Below are positions 1 through 11,183 of a stretch of DNA of 64,000 nt, in pieces; positions within the stretch are counted from its first letter, which is position 1; the number at the start of each line of letters is the position of its first letter. The stretch lies in contig JBOZIK010000001.1 in assembly GCA_051453625.1 (NCBI GenBank), positions 96,141,813 through 96,205,812 on the forward strand. The letters are read 5' to 3'. The stretch is from Welwitschia mirabilis. Lineage: Eukaryota; Gnetophyta; Gnetopsida; Welwitschiales. Position numbers and translations under genes: made by a program. The notes beneath the pieces were generated by a model, which was not told where the DNA came from, made no database searches, and worked only from the letters and a program-made list of their open reading frames with translations.

Positions 1-255
1 GATTTGTAAAAATAGACAACTAAGAAGTCTAATCAAACTTAGTTAAATAAGAAGATAATTTAACATACTACTACTCTGAAGAAAAAGAAGTATCAGTGCT
101 CATGATGCAAAAGATAAGGTCATACTATAAATTTTTGTTCGATACCTTAGGACTAGATTAAATCTATACCTAAGGATAATGTAGTTACTAAAGAATTTGA
201 ATCCCTTAACAATGAAAATTTTGAATCAAACATAATTTTTTATAACTTTAACTTT

Positions 256-540
256 ATGGGTATGAGTGAGCACATACCTCATAATAAGACGAGGATTCTT
301 GACATAGGTGCTACTTGTTACCTGTCTTATTGGTATGATTATTTTAATGACTTTGTCGAAGCACCAAGTAAAGTTTATTTGGAAGAAATAACTCTAGTTC
401 TAGTGGAAGGTTATAGTTTGATTAGCCTTAACTTGACACTCCTCTCTTCACAAACTCTTTCTAATATTCTATATATGCCTTTTTTTAGGTCACATCTTTT
501 ATCGCTTTCTACTCTGATGCGATAAGATGGATTAATCTCT
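256..540 (+). pseudogene. Copia aspartic protease remnant
   Basis: An open segment encodes a copia-type protease. The family active site (D-S-G-A-T) appears as DIGAT, so the Ser has been replaced. It is followed at the expected distance by the flap-like stretch and by a motif like LxNVLYVPxFxxNLLSVSxL, seen here as LSNILYMPFFRSHLLSLS. The protease would have cut the Gag-Pol polyprotein inside the virus-like particle. There is no independent start codon; the ATG at 256 is simply the first in frame of a former polyprotein. Upstream sequence is too decayed to show a gag zinc knuckle. Confidence 0.8.
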
Positions 541-639
541 ATGATAAATCACTTAGTGGATATTTTTTATTACCATTAAAAAATGGTTATGAAAGGTTAC
601 ATGGATGGAAAACTTATTCATCTTTAAGGTTGTGTTAAA

Positions 640-2060
640 ATGTGAGAGATCGCTTGCATATTTTTTCAAGATAAGATCCTTTTCTCACTATTAGGGCATG
701 CTCGACTAGTACATCCTATTTCTTGCATAATGAATGCAATATGTAAGAATGTCCACTAGCTTCTTCCATCTATTCCATGGGATTTTCCTCAATTTGAAGC
801 ATGTATAATGGGATAAACAATTGGACAATCATTTATGCTAAGTAAGTGACATGTCGATTAAAAGCTTAGACTTATTTAGTGATCTATGTGGACCTATGCT
901 AGTATCTACTCTTCATTACGTTCGTTATGCTATATCTTTTATTAATTACTATTCCCAAATAACTTGGGTATATTTTACCAAGTCCAAATATTAGACCTTG
1001 GACATTTTCAATAAGTTTCAAATCAAAGTGGAAAAGCAAGATGATTATTCGATTAAGACTTTCTAGTTAGATAATGGTGGAAAATATATATCTATCAAGT
1101 TTAAGGATTTTTTTACTTTTAAAGGAATTTGTCATTTAAAGGTCTACCATGGAACACCTTAATAAAATGACATCACTAAGTGATTTAATTATGTAATCAT
1201 GGATATGACACATTTCATAATGCATTGTAATGGCTGTAAGACCTATCTTTAAGGTGAAGCAGTTGATACCATTGTGCATTTTAATAACTACCCTGGTTTT
1301 TATATTAAAAAAGGAGTATCTCCAGTTGAGAAGTAGTATGGATACAANNNNNNNNNNNNNNNNNNNNNNNNNNNNNNNNNNNNNNNNNNNNNNNNNNNNN
1401 NNNNNNNNNNNNNNNNNNNNNNNNNNNNNNNNNNNNNNNNNNNNNNNTTAATTATGTAATCATGGATATGACACGGTTCATGATGCATTGTAATGGCTGT
1501 AAGACCTATCTTTAAGGTGAAGCAGTTGATACCATTAAGCATTTTAATAACTACACTGGTTTTTATATTAAAAAAGGAGTATCTCCAGTTAAGAAGTAGT
1601 ATGAATACAAATTGAAGTTGTACTACTTTTATGTATTTGGTTTCAAATGATACGTTCATATTTTATGTGAACATCANNNNNNNNNNNNNNNNNNNNNNNN
1701 NNNNNNNNNNNNNNNNNNNNNNNNNNNNNNNNNNNNNNNNNNNNNNNNNNNNNNNNNNNNNNNNNNNNNNNNNNNNGTATTTGGTTTCAAATGATACGGT
1801 CATATTTTATGTGAACATCATGACAAATTTGGAGCACATGTTTGTATTAATATCTTTATGAGGTATCCAACTGACTAGAAGGGGTATCTAGCTTATCTTG
1901 TAAAGCACCATAAGATCATTATTTCTCATGATGTCATATTTTCAGAGGCTTCAAACAATATTTCTGAGCTTGATCTTTCGAATCTTCATCCTTTTTCCAA
2001 CCCAATAGCTATCTTGAATGCTTAATATCCTATAATTAAGGGGGAAGATATAATTGCCAG
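640..2060 (+). pseudogene. Copia GAG-pre-integrase and integrase remnant
   Basis: Around 690-730 is the GAG-pre-integrase signature LGHARLVHP (family LWHxRLGHP). At 870-1165 the integrase core follows, with the first catalytic Asp region (LDLFSDLCGP), a match to FIDDYSRYTWVYF, and the second catalytic Asp in LDNGGKYIS (family SDNGGEYxS). The next family motif, TPQQNG, reads TP, two stops, then ND at 1157-1171: two CAA Gln codons have become TAA. The C-terminal part at 1835-2040 shows KGYLAY and a match to VSRDVxFxE. Two N gaps with duplicated flanks interrupt the middle. The enzyme would join element cDNA to host DNA; here it is dead. Confidence 0.85.
1185..1610. repeat. N gap with duplicated flanks (163 bp)
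   Basis: 1185-1347 and 1448-1610 are the same sequence with about nine differences, on either side of exactly 100 N. This is most likely an unmerged contig overlap inside the copia integrase. Confidence 0.85.
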
Positions 2061-2269
2061 TCCTGCTCTAGTTTGTTTTATTGGTATGATGTCTTTTCAA
2101 CCTATAGGAATTAAGCAATTAATGCTCTAAGCATACTTAATCATGGTTCTAGTAGTAATTTAGTAGGTTTTCCTACCAAAAAAACTGAGACTACCCATGG
2201 ATGATATCAAGATGTTCATAATGAGAAAAAGAGTAAAATTGAAACTAGACATGGCTTACATACATCTCT

Positions 2270-3440
2270 TGATGATGATGAGCTTCATCTAACTTTTGAT
2301 GAGGAACCAACCTCATTCAAAACTGCTATTCAACATGATTATTAGATAAAATTCATGTAAGAAGAATATGATATCATTATTAAAAAAAACACTTGGAAGT
2401 TGGTAGATCTTTTATTAAGATACACTATTTATTTAACAAATGTATTTTCTATAATAAATATAATGCAGGTAGTACCCTTGGGTGACATGAATATTAGCTT
2501 GTTGCTATAGGCTTATGACAAAAGAAAGGACTCAACTACAATGAATTCTTTTCTCTAATAACAAAATGGACTACCATCATAATAGTAAATGCTTTTGTAG
2601 CACAAAAAGGATGAAAACTTCCTCAATTAGATATTAATACTACCTTTCTCCATGGAGACTTAAAAGAAGAAATCCACATGATGCAACCAAATGGTTTTAA
2701 AGGAAAAAGAAAAGAACACAAGGTGTATAGATTAATCAAGTCTTTATATGTGTAGAAATAAGCACTAAAAGCTTAACACACTAATCTTATAAATTATTTA
2801 AGTTTTATTGGATTCAGATTGTATAATTGCTAAGATGTGGATGTCATATTTTCATCAAATTTGATGGACAAAAATCCACATACATGGTGGTATATGTAGA
2901 TGATATGCTGATAACATGAAGTAATAAAGAAGATGTAAAATAAATAAAAATCACATTGAGTAAGGAATTTAAGGTTTATTATCTCAAATTAGATAGATTC
3001 TACTTAGGTGTAGAAATTATTTAGGAAAAAAATGGAGTATTCTTAATGCAAAAGAAGTACATCAAATATTTAATCCAAAAATTTAAACTAGAAGATGAAA
3101 AAAAAAAGCTGTAACTCCTTTAGAAAAAAATGGTAAGATATCTGCTGATGAAGACCCAAAAACTCTAAATGAAATAGACTACCAAAGTATAGTGGGAAGT
3201 CTGATTTATGTAACCAATACTAGATCAAACATATCATATGTTATTGGTGTGTTATCAAGATATCTTCATGCATCTAAGGTCACTTATTTGAATGTTATAA
3301 AGAGAGTACTAAAATACCTAAAGAAGATAAAAGAGTTAGGTCTCACCTATAAAAAAAACTCTCAATTCATGCTAAAAGCATACTCTAACTTAGATTTCAC
3401 TAGAAAAACTAATAATTCATTGTAAACATCAGGGTATATC
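2270..3440 (+). pseudogene. Copia reverse transcriptase remnant
   Basis: The segment starts with EEPTSFKTAI and NTWKLVD (family EPxxFxEA and NTWxLVxLP). It continues through a match to LVAKGFxQxxGxDYxETF (2496-2550), LDINTTFLHGDL (family LDVxNAFLHGxL, about 2625), and the catalytic YVDD box at 2893-2904, which is intact. The thumb/connection part, ending near 3425, includes YQSIVGSLIYVTNTRSNISY (family YRxxVGSLxYLxxTRPDIxF). Several stops interrupt it, for example after LVAIGL and in the YVDD neighbourhood. RT copies the element RNA into cDNA. The longest surviving open piece is 3192-3425. Confidence 0.92.
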
Positions 3441-3830
3441 GTGTTCTTGGGAACATCTCCTCTATCTTGATCATTAAAGCATTAAAGAACTATAGCATGA
3501 TCTTCTATCAAAGCTGAATATATAGCTACTTATAAAGCATGTAGAGAAATCAAATGGCTAAGAAAATTATTAGAAGCAATGAATTTGAAATAGGCTAAGG
3601 CAACAAAATGCTTCATCAATAACCACTCAGCAATTTGAATAATAAAAGACCCAGTGCACTATGACATGATAAACCACTTCCATGTTGGGGTCATTAAAAT
3701 TAGGAACTCATATAAAATGGAATTATTACACTAGTATACTATCTTGTTGCAAAACAAACTACAAATATCCTTAGAAAATTGCTTGGTTACGAGAAGTTTT
3801 AGTATTTCCAATCCAAGATTAGATTGATAG
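3425..3830 (+). pseudogene. Copia RNase H remnant
   Basis: This directly continues the RT and matches the copia RNase H. The motif STSGYxFFLG is seen as TSGYIVFLGTSPLS. After it come SSIKAEYIATYKACREIKWLRKLL (family STAEAEYxAxxxAxxExxWLxxLL), then the stretch resembling CDNxSAIxxxxNPxxHxRTKHI, degraded to NNHSAI and VHYDMINHFHV. The Ser-Thr-Ala of the family motif is mutated, and stops sit at 3423 and several later places. RNase H removes the RNA strand during cDNA synthesis. Confidence 0.88.
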
Positions 3831-3844
3831 ATAGTTGAGTTAAA

Positions 3845-4150
3845 CTCATTTATTTCTTGTACGTTATGGACTTCATTTGAATTATGAATCTCTAATTGAA
3901 GTCATACCTAATCCTAGTACTATGGGATGCATAATACAAATATGGCCTCATACTACGTGATGTGAGGTATATGTTTTAGCCTAGCGTTATGGGATGTATA
4001 ATGAACATAATAATCCTATCTTCTATTGGATGTGTAGTAGTACATTGATTATTTATTGTAGGCCACATTCTCAAGGTTTTCTCTTAGGTACTCTGGTTTT
4101 CCCTTTAAAGAAAGTGTATTTCCACATTAAGGGGGGAATTACTCAGACTT
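3845..4150 (+). other. Copia 3' tail, boundary uncertain
   Basis: No coding. Two imperfect copies of a block begin at 3913 and 3980 (period 67): both carry CCTAG, then TATGGGATG and ATAAT. A purine run, TAAGGGGGGAA, at 4128-4138 could be a polypurine tract that would mark the start of a copia 3' LTR, but no matching 5' LTR is available. The bases just beyond may instead belong to the antisense LINE, so the junction is left open. Confidence 0.35.
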
Positions 4151-4490
4151 GTACACATCATGGTTCCATGCCTAAGGATTCATGAAAACCTTAGTGATGT
4201 GCTTGTTTATATTAACAAGATCTTTGTGAAACAATTAGAGGAAGAAAAATAAAATTTATCTTTTGAAACCTTGTGCTCTTCATTCTTGAGCTCCCTTATT
4301 TCCTAGCACTTACCTAGTTAACTCTAATTTAATACTATACATGAATAGTAAGCCCTCTATTATTGTATATTTAGTCTCATTTCTTAAAGTGGGGAAGAAA
4401 ATCCTTCTACTAATAATGCTAAGTTTTACTTCCCACATTCCTATTAAGCAAAACTTTATAGGTATAATTTCAATAATATCAATGGGTTTG
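4150..4490 (-). pseudogene. LINE-A ORF2 C-terminal fragment, separated from its main body
   Basis: On the minus strand, reading down from 4490, an open frame contains LIGMWEVKLSIIS and FFPTLRN, which fits the LINE ORF2 tail pattern FWxDxWxGxxPLxxxFPxL. If the LTR element at 4491-21277 and one copy of GTTTG are removed, this frame runs on without a shift from the LINE frame ending at 21283 (segment with WKMGKGKVFF, a stop, then HLKNLEG). The C-terminal zinc-knuckle (zf-RVT) part is not recognised here, so the 3' end of the LINE is unclear. The domain match alone is weak; the frame continuity makes it plausible. Confidence 0.55.
4486..4490. repeat. Left target-site duplication of the outer Athila element
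   Basis: GTTTG immediately before the TG of the LTR at 4491. An identical GTTTG follows the other LTR at 21278-21282. Five base pairs is the normal duplication length for Ty3/gypsy integration. Confidence 0.85.
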
Positions 4491-5819
4491 TGTTAACATG
4501 TAAAAATTAACATTTATATTAAGTATTTCAGATCAATTTATTGTAAACAAAAACATTAATTTAATTATAAAACATTTTTAAATTATTTTTAAAATAAAAT
4601 TTAATCTTATGATTTTCTTCATAATAATTATAGATAGTTAGCCACATTTTGGAACACATGGTGGAAGATGGATATAATTCCACATAAAACAATGGTGGAA
4701 ATGAAGATATGAGGTGATGATACATAATAAAAGCATTTTAAAGACATGTGGCAAAGACATGTAGAGGAAGCATTAAAGATAAATGATAATAGCATCAGTT
4801 GATAGAGGAATCCATCTCTAAATACCACATGTTGGACTCATTATGATGAAGATTCTATATAACATTAAGTAATGATCCCCACAAAATACCATAAGATAAC
4901 CTTTACCAAATACTAAATGATGAAGATTTTACTTAATTCTAGAGGATGAAATCTTATCTACCTAATGCTACAAAACAACCTTCACCAAATATTACAAGAC
5001 AGAATCTTATGTACCTAATGCTAAATGATGAAGATTCTACCTAGTACTATAAGCCAAGAGCTTGTAACCACCCCTAACCTCCATCTCTCCTAATAAAAGG
5101 ATTCTAAACCCTTCATTATATTCATCTTTGCCTTGGATAAATTGGAGCACTCTAGATCATCAACTTATAATGGCTTTCTAGATATCTCTTTAGGGGAGTA
5201 AGCTAGTATTTAAGAATTGCTTAAAGAGTTCTTCCTGCTTCCTAGTTCCTTTGCTATGAAGTTGTTTTTTTTTGTAATGTAAAAGTTGTTTTTCTTTGTT
5301 CTTGATTCATAAGTAATATCATAATTAAAATGCTTAGTTAACTTCTTTAATTATCAAGTTTAATTTGATTATGTGAATTTATCTTTATCACTTAGTTTTT
5401 TAATTTCATAAATATTGAGTATTTTAGGAGTCTTTACTTTCTATTGTTATTTAAGACTAAAGTGTTAGTTGGATTTACCATTTATCATATGATGGATGAG
5501 ATTATGCCTTATGAATTAGACTAGAAGAACCTTATGATTTTTATTATTTTACACAAAGGCAATTAGATAACATTGGAGTGAAGGATTGCATAGGATAAAA
5601 TCAGTGATACTTTGGACCTAGTTTACTTTCCTCCTCTCCAAGATAAATTTGAACTCTAAAGATCACTTCATCTCTTGTTTTTTCCTTTTTTGTTTTGTAA
5701 CTTTCTTTAAAGTTAAAGTGGTATTAAACTAAGTCAATAACTGATGTTATGCCTAAGAAAGAATGATAACTAAGTAAAAACTTAGCTTAAATATGAGACA
5801 TTATACTATAAGTTAATCA
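4491..5819 (+). repeat. 5' LTR of the outer Athila element (LTR-A)
   Basis: Starts TGTTAACATGTAAAAAT and ends GTTAATCA just before the PBS, so it has the canonical TG...CA ends. It aligns along its length with 19601-21277 (same strand) and with 8247-9413 and 17065-18236 (opposite strand). The U3 part contains a second copy of a block carrying CTAAATGATGAAGATTCTACC (copies near 4912 and 5022), also present in LTR-D but single in the other two LTRs. A degenerate TATA box, TAATAAAA, lies at 5091-5098. Confidence 0.9.
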
Positions 5820-5824
5820 AATCT

Positions 5825-5843
5825 TGGTGTTGTTACCTAGGAT
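5825..5843 (+). promoter_or_regulatory. Primer-binding site, decayed tRNA-Asp type
   Basis: TGGTGTTGTTACCTAGGAT lies five bases after the LTR end. The Athila-type PBS complementary to tRNA-Asp is TGGCGCCGTTGCCGGGGAT. All but one of the differences are C-to-T or G-to-A, and most fall in CG or CHG contexts. Confidence 0.75.
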
Positions 5844-6330
5844 AATGGCATGATAGAAACTCAAAGGAGCATTAGTTTTTTTTTATAAGTTTATACATAC
5901 TTTTTATCTTTCTAGTAGTGGTACCAGTCCCTTTTTAGTGATGCCCAAACTGGTCCTTTTCCTTTTTTCTTTTGTGTCTTTCTTTAAGTTTTCTTCTAGT
6001 GGTTAGTACTTATCATTGCAGTGAAACTTAAATTAATCCAGCTTTTTTTAAGTTTATTTATGATTGTTTTCTAATTTGTTTTATGCAAGTTTAACATTTT
6101 ATGTGTACATTGCTTTTAGAGTTAAAACTTAAAAACTTTTAAAAAAATTTAATTAACTTTACATTACATTGTGTGCTTTTTTTTCTTGCTATATATCTCT
6201 ACATTTTTCTACATATTACATTTTTGTAGTGTAAACATTAAAAATATCTAGAAAATTTTTTTCATGATTTTGATAACATTGAGTTTTATTTTATTTTATT
6301 TTAGTTTTAATTGTCTGTGATCCTATAATG
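5844..6330 (+). other. 5' leader of the outer element, shared with the inner element
   Basis: Non-coding. It aligns with the reverse complement of 16540-17040, the leader of the inner element, including GGATAATGGCATG at the start and TTTATTTTATTTTA near 6285. Recognisable similarity ends around 6330, before the inner element's gag would begin. Confidence 0.7.
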
Positions 6331-8246
6331 TTGTTCAATTTATGAGATGTTTGTAAAGCTTTGTAATTTTTCTTTAAAGTTAACTCTCATCCTAACTGAC
6401 ACTGCTATCTTACCTAACTGGTGTCATAGCTATTCTGCAAAAAACACTCTATAGAAATCATAGAATTCTTTTCTTGACTTAGTAAACTTTTTAGATAATA
6501 AGCCCCTCTAAAAATTTAAATAATTAAGAGAACATAAATCCTAAAGTTAAAATTGTAATTTGTTTACTTATAACTTATTATGAGTTGGACATATAATTCA
6601 TTCAACACATCTTCAAAAACCCAATTTACCTATGAAAATAGTGATAATCCCTATAATACTCCAAATTGTATTTAACATAAAACTATAGGTGATTACTTTA
6701 GTCCCACTAGAATTTTAAGGGATTTCATCCAATCTAATCACCACAATCTTTATCCTTTACCCTCCTCTCTATATTTATTAGATTAGCATGCTTCACATTC
6801 TAATCAAACTCTTTATCCCAAATTTGAAACACCTTGCTGTTAATAATAGTTTAAACCTACATTTTTCACCATCCATTTCGACCTTATTTATCCTTAACCT
6901 ATCAATATACTTCACCCTTTAATTCTTATCCTTCATCTTTTCATTAATAGCCCTCATCTTTCCTTCCATAATCTTCATCATTTAACCGATACCCTTTATA
7001 TCTTAGAACTCAATAATCCTCTTTAGATTTCTTGGAAGATATCCTTACAAGATTTATGAAAGTCCAAATGCAAATAAATTAAGGGCTTGAGTAAAATATC
7101 CAATAGTTAAACCAAGTCACTACTCAAATCTTTAGTACACTTAATTAACAAGAAGAGAAAGAGCTTTCTACATCCTTTAAACCTAATATTAGGAATCTTA
7201 AAAGGATTAAAAATAGTCAAATTGATAAAACCCAAATCATGTCTATTAGGAATAAGGAAGATACTAATGATAAAATATATAAAAACATACTAGAGAATAA
7301 GTAATTATTAGGAAGAAAAAGTTGAATAAATAATACAAGCTCTATCATATTACAAATTCTTATCTTCTCTAAATTTTTATAAGTAAAATCTCTTCCCTTC
7401 ATCTTTGTCACTTAAGGAAACACATGAGAAGGAATCCTATAGTAATCTTAATGAGGAAGAAAACATTATCAAAGAATCATTTCATGATCCATTCCCATCT
7501 CTTTATTAACAACTTCATAAACCAATTATTTCTCCTTCACCTTTATCTAAGAAAGACCTAAGCCTTAGTAAAAAAGCAAAAAATTCTATAGAATTAGAGC
7601 CAACTTTTGAAGACCATGACTTTTCAACTTGTTTTCATCATCCTTTGAACATGATGTCTTATAAGACTTGTTGATTAAACATAAACAAGCTAGGAATACT
7701 ATGGACTTTAAACACATAAACTTTTCTACTTGTGCTAATGTTTTCTTTAAGTTCATAGACTCATGNNNNNNNNNNNNNNNNNNNNNNNNNNNNNNNNNNN
7801 NNNNNNNNNNNNNNNNNNNNNNNNNNNNNNNNNNNNNNNNNNNNNNNNNNNNNNNNNNNNNNNNNAATACTATGGAATTTAAACACATAAACTTTTCTAC
7901 TTGTGCTAATGTTTTCTTTAAGTTCATAGAATCATGCATAAAATTCACATGGATTTCCTCCAGCTTCAAAATACTTTTCAAAGTTTTAAATCATTCAATG
8001 GTGATTTCCCCACTCTTGAGCCTTTACATACATTTCACCTTAGAGAATTTTTAGTTTTATTTTGTGGTTTTTATTTGAGAATACATTTTTATTTTAGATG
8101 TGGTTTCTTTTGGGAAAAAATAAAAGACAAAAAAAGTGTACTTAATGTCTCTCTTGCTTGAAACCTTGTAGTAAATTCCATCTGTATATTCATCATCTTA
8201 AACCATTTCACTTAGAAATTTCCAAATTTCATCCCCTTAAGCTTCT
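6331..8246 (+). pseudogene. Unique internal region of the outer element with a short unrecognised ORF
   Basis: No similarity to gag, pol or integrase was found. The best coding candidate is a + frame at 7411-7674, about 87 codons with a single TAA stop at 7507. It is acidic in its first half (NLNEEENIIKES) and Ser/Lys-rich in its second (SPSPLSKKDLSLSKKAK). A second open stretch, 7934-8161, is hydrophobic and unrecognised. The region holds the 100-N gap 7766-7865 with 71-bp duplicated flanks. The last ~60 bases before 8246 appear to align with the 3' non-coding region of the inner element. The region could be a captured or lineage-specific ORF, a remnant of an env-position ORF, or decayed noise. 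No function is proposed. Confidence 0.4.
8242..8246. repeat. Left target-site duplication of the inner Athila element
   Basis: CTTCT directly abuts the LTR end at 8247. The partner at 18237-18241 is CTGCT, four of five identical, as expected for an old 5-bp duplication. Confidence 0.65.
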
Positions 8247-9413
8247 TTATTAATTTTATAGTACAATGTCTTGAATTTAAAACTAATTTAGAAACTTAGT
8301 TATCATTCTTCCTCAAGGATAACATTAGGTATTGGTTAGAATTATACTAATTTTAATCTCAATGCAAGTTACAAAAATGAAATAAAAGAGAAGAAGAGAT
8401 GAAATGAATCTCAGGGTTTGAAATTTATCTTAGAAAGAAGGGAAGAAAACTAGCTTTAAGGTATCACCAATTTGTCTTATGTAATTCTTCACTCTAAAGT
8501 TATTCAATTGCCCTTCTGCAAAATAATAAAAACCATCAAGTGCTTTTGGTTTAATTCATAAGGCATAATCTCATCCACCATATGATAAATGGTGAATCCA
8601 ACTAATACTTTAATCTTAATAGTAATAGAAAGTAAGAACTTCTAAAGTACTCAAGATCTATGAAATTAAAAGATTAAGTGATAAAGAGGAATTCACACAA
8701 CTAAATTAAACTTGATAGTTAAAGAAGTTATCTAAGCATACTAATTATGATATTACTTATGAATCAAGATTACAGAAAAATAACTTTGTATTATAGAAAG
8801 AATAACTTTATAACAAAAAAAGAAGAAAGCAGGAAGAACTCCTTAGCAATTCTTAAAGATTAGCTCACTCCCTAAATAGTAATCTTTAAAGCCATCACAA
8901 ATCAATGCTTCAAAGTATCCAATATCTCCAAGAAAAAGATGAATACAATTAAGGGTTTAAGGCAATTTTCTAAGAAGAGATAGGGGTGAGGGATGATCAC
9001 ATTATTGGCTTATAGTATTAGGTAGATCAGATTTCATCCTCTAACATTAAGAAAAATCTTTATCATTTAGCACTCAGTGGAGGTTGTCTTATAGTGTTTG
9101 GTGGAGATCGTCACAGAGCATCAATGCTACCTCCACATGCCTCTACCACATGTCTTTTAATGCTTTTGCTATGTATTGGTACATCATATCTCCATTGCCA
9201 TCATGATTTTGTATGAAAATATGTCCGTCTTCTACCATATGTTCCAAAAGTGGCTATATCTACAATTTAATATGGAGACAAACATAACATCCAATTTTAT
9301 TTTAAAAATAATAGAAGCCATATTTTATGATTAAAATAATTAAATTAATGTTTTCATTTACAATAAATTAACCTAAAACACTTAATAGAGATGTTTATTT
9401 TTACATGTCAACA
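8247..9413 (-). repeat. 3' LTR of the inner Athila element (LTR-B)
   Basis: On the minus strand it begins TGTTGACATGTAAAAAT at 9413. Its far end at 8247 aligns base for base with the end of LTR-C, but the terminal CA has mutated to AA. The TATA box seen in LTR-C is lost here. Only one copy of the U3 block doubled in LTR-A and LTR-D is present. Confidence 0.9.
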
Positions 9414-9436
9414 CACCTCCTAACCAGTCTTTTACT
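9414..9436 (-). promoter_or_regulatory. Polypurine tract of the inner element
   Basis: Read on the minus strand, AAAAGACTGGTTAGGAGGTG runs into the LTR start. The same string, with small changes, precedes LTR-D (19580-19600). The tract primes plus-strand DNA synthesis. Confidence 0.65.
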
Positions 9437-11180
9437 AGTGCCTTAGTAAAAAATAGATAAAAAAATGGTTAAACATGGAAAAATTATTTGTGTCAAAAGC
9501 ACATTAATGTGCAAATGATATAAATTAAAAANNNNNNNNNNNNNNNNNNNNNNNNNNNNNNNNNNNNNNNNNNNNNNNNNNNNNNNNNNNNNNNNNNNNN
9601 NNNNNNNNNNNNNNNNNNNNNNNNNNNNNNNNNNNNNNNNNNNNNNNNNNNNNNNNNNNNNNNNNNNNNNNNNNNNNNNNNNNNNNNNNNNNNNNNNNNN
9701 NNNNNNNNNNNNNNNNNNNNNNNNNNNNNNNNNNNNNNNNNNNNNNNNNNNNNNNNNNNNNNNNNNNNNNNNNNNNNNNNNNNNNNNNNNNNNNNNNNNN
9801 NNNNNNNNNNNNNNNNNNNNNNNNNNNNNNNNNNNNNNNNNNNNNNNNNNNNNNNNNNNNNNNNNNNNNNNNNNNNNNNNNNNNNNNNNNNNNNNNNNNN
9901 NNNNNNNNNNNNNNNNNNNNNNNNNNNNNNNNNNNNNNNNNNNNNNNNNNNNNNNNNNNNNNNNNNNNNNNNNNNNNNNNNNNNNNNNNNNNNNNNNNNN
10001 NNNNNNAAATGTTAAGTTATTTAAGAACATAGGCATAGATAGATCATGAAGAGTTATTTTATTGAAAATAATGAAAATTAAGCTAAAGAAAAAAGACAAT
10101 CTATTTACTACTAAATGTGTGCAAAATGGAAAAAATATTTGTAAAATTGGTTAATGCCTTAAAGAGTTATTTCTCATGAAAATGATATGAAGTGAAATGT
10201 AGTGAAGTGATGTGAGGTAAATGAGATAGAAAATGCATAAATTAAGTAAAAACAAAAACTAATAAATAAATGAGCAAACTATTCTAAGTTATTTGCTCTT
10301 TATTATTTTTTTTGTATTTTTTAGTGGACCACATTATTAACCAAGTTAAGTTTTAATCAAGTAATCTATAGGGATCTAAGGAATCAATGTAAATTTTGAG
10401 TATGAAAGTTAAGAAACAGTGGTTTATGCAAGGCCTTTGATTTCCACCTTTTTGTTCCTTTATTTTCCATTTCCACCTTCACATATGTTCTTAGTATTAT
10501 GCCTTTAAACTAGATTGAACATCCAATGTTAGGACATTTTTTATCAATAGAGTTAAGCATGTTGTATTATGCAAAAATCAATGCTGCATTACCAACGATT
10601 GTTTATAGCCCTAATGTAGTTGAACATGTTATGATATGATCATTAGAGATGCATTACTAGTAGGCATCCATAGCTCTAGTGCTATTAACTAAACCCAACT
10701 ACGTGATTAGTATTATGTGCTTTTGGAGAACAGATATATTATTTTCTTTTCTTTGTCTTTCCATAGTCATTATTTTATGCACTTTTAGGGAGTCATTGGC
10801 TCATTAGGCTAGTCAAAAAAAATCTTGTCCCCATTAAAGGATTTTTACTTAAAGGGAATATGCAAAGTAAATCCCACCTTTTTAACCAAGTTTTACCAAA
10901 AATAGAGATCCTTAGCAAAATAGTTCTTAATTAACATACTTGAAATAAGCATTATTTCCCTTAAAAACCCATAAATAAACTTGATCTTAACCATTACGTA
11001 GGTGATAATAGAATCTTTCATTATTGACTTTTATTTTAAGGAATTTTAACATAGATCAGTAGGTCTAAAAAACTCATGGGTTAATGGTTCAAATGAAAGG
11101 TTTGTTGGTTTGATAAAGTGATTTGATAATGGATTTAATGAATGGCAACGTTTAAAAGGGTTATGTGATAAGTGATAATG
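9437..11180 (-). other. 3' internal non-coding region of the inner element
   Basis: This lies between the integrase stop and the polypurine tract, where Athila elements may carry an env-like ORF. I see no open frame and no membrane-protein pattern. 475 bases (9532-10006) are unknown. The stretch 10850-11130 and its continuation align with the + strand 18250-19600 of the outer element, so this part is shared by both family members. Confidence 0.75.
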
Positions 11181-11183
11181 TTT

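Larger units (their letters stand above)
1..3850 (+). mobile_element. Degenerate Ty1/copia retrotransposon, pol region
   Basis: Reading the + strand in three frames gives, in order, a protease-like segment, a GAG-pre-integrase motif, the integrase core, an integrase C-terminal part, reverse transcriptase and RNase H. The order PR-IN-RT-RH is diagnostic of Ty1/copia, since gypsy places IN last. The element is heavily broken by stops and frameshifts, and two 100-N gaps (1348-1447 and 1677-1776) lie inside the integrase. The first ~250 bases probably hold the end of gag but show no clear motif. No LTR pair can be seen: the 5' end lies outside the window and the 3' end is uncertain. It is certainly inactive. 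Confidence 0.92.

Noticed and set aside
9443-10099. 218-codon minus-strand open frame as an env-like gene of the inner element
   Set aside because: Most of it is the 475-N gap; the few real residues at each end show no env-like or membrane pattern.
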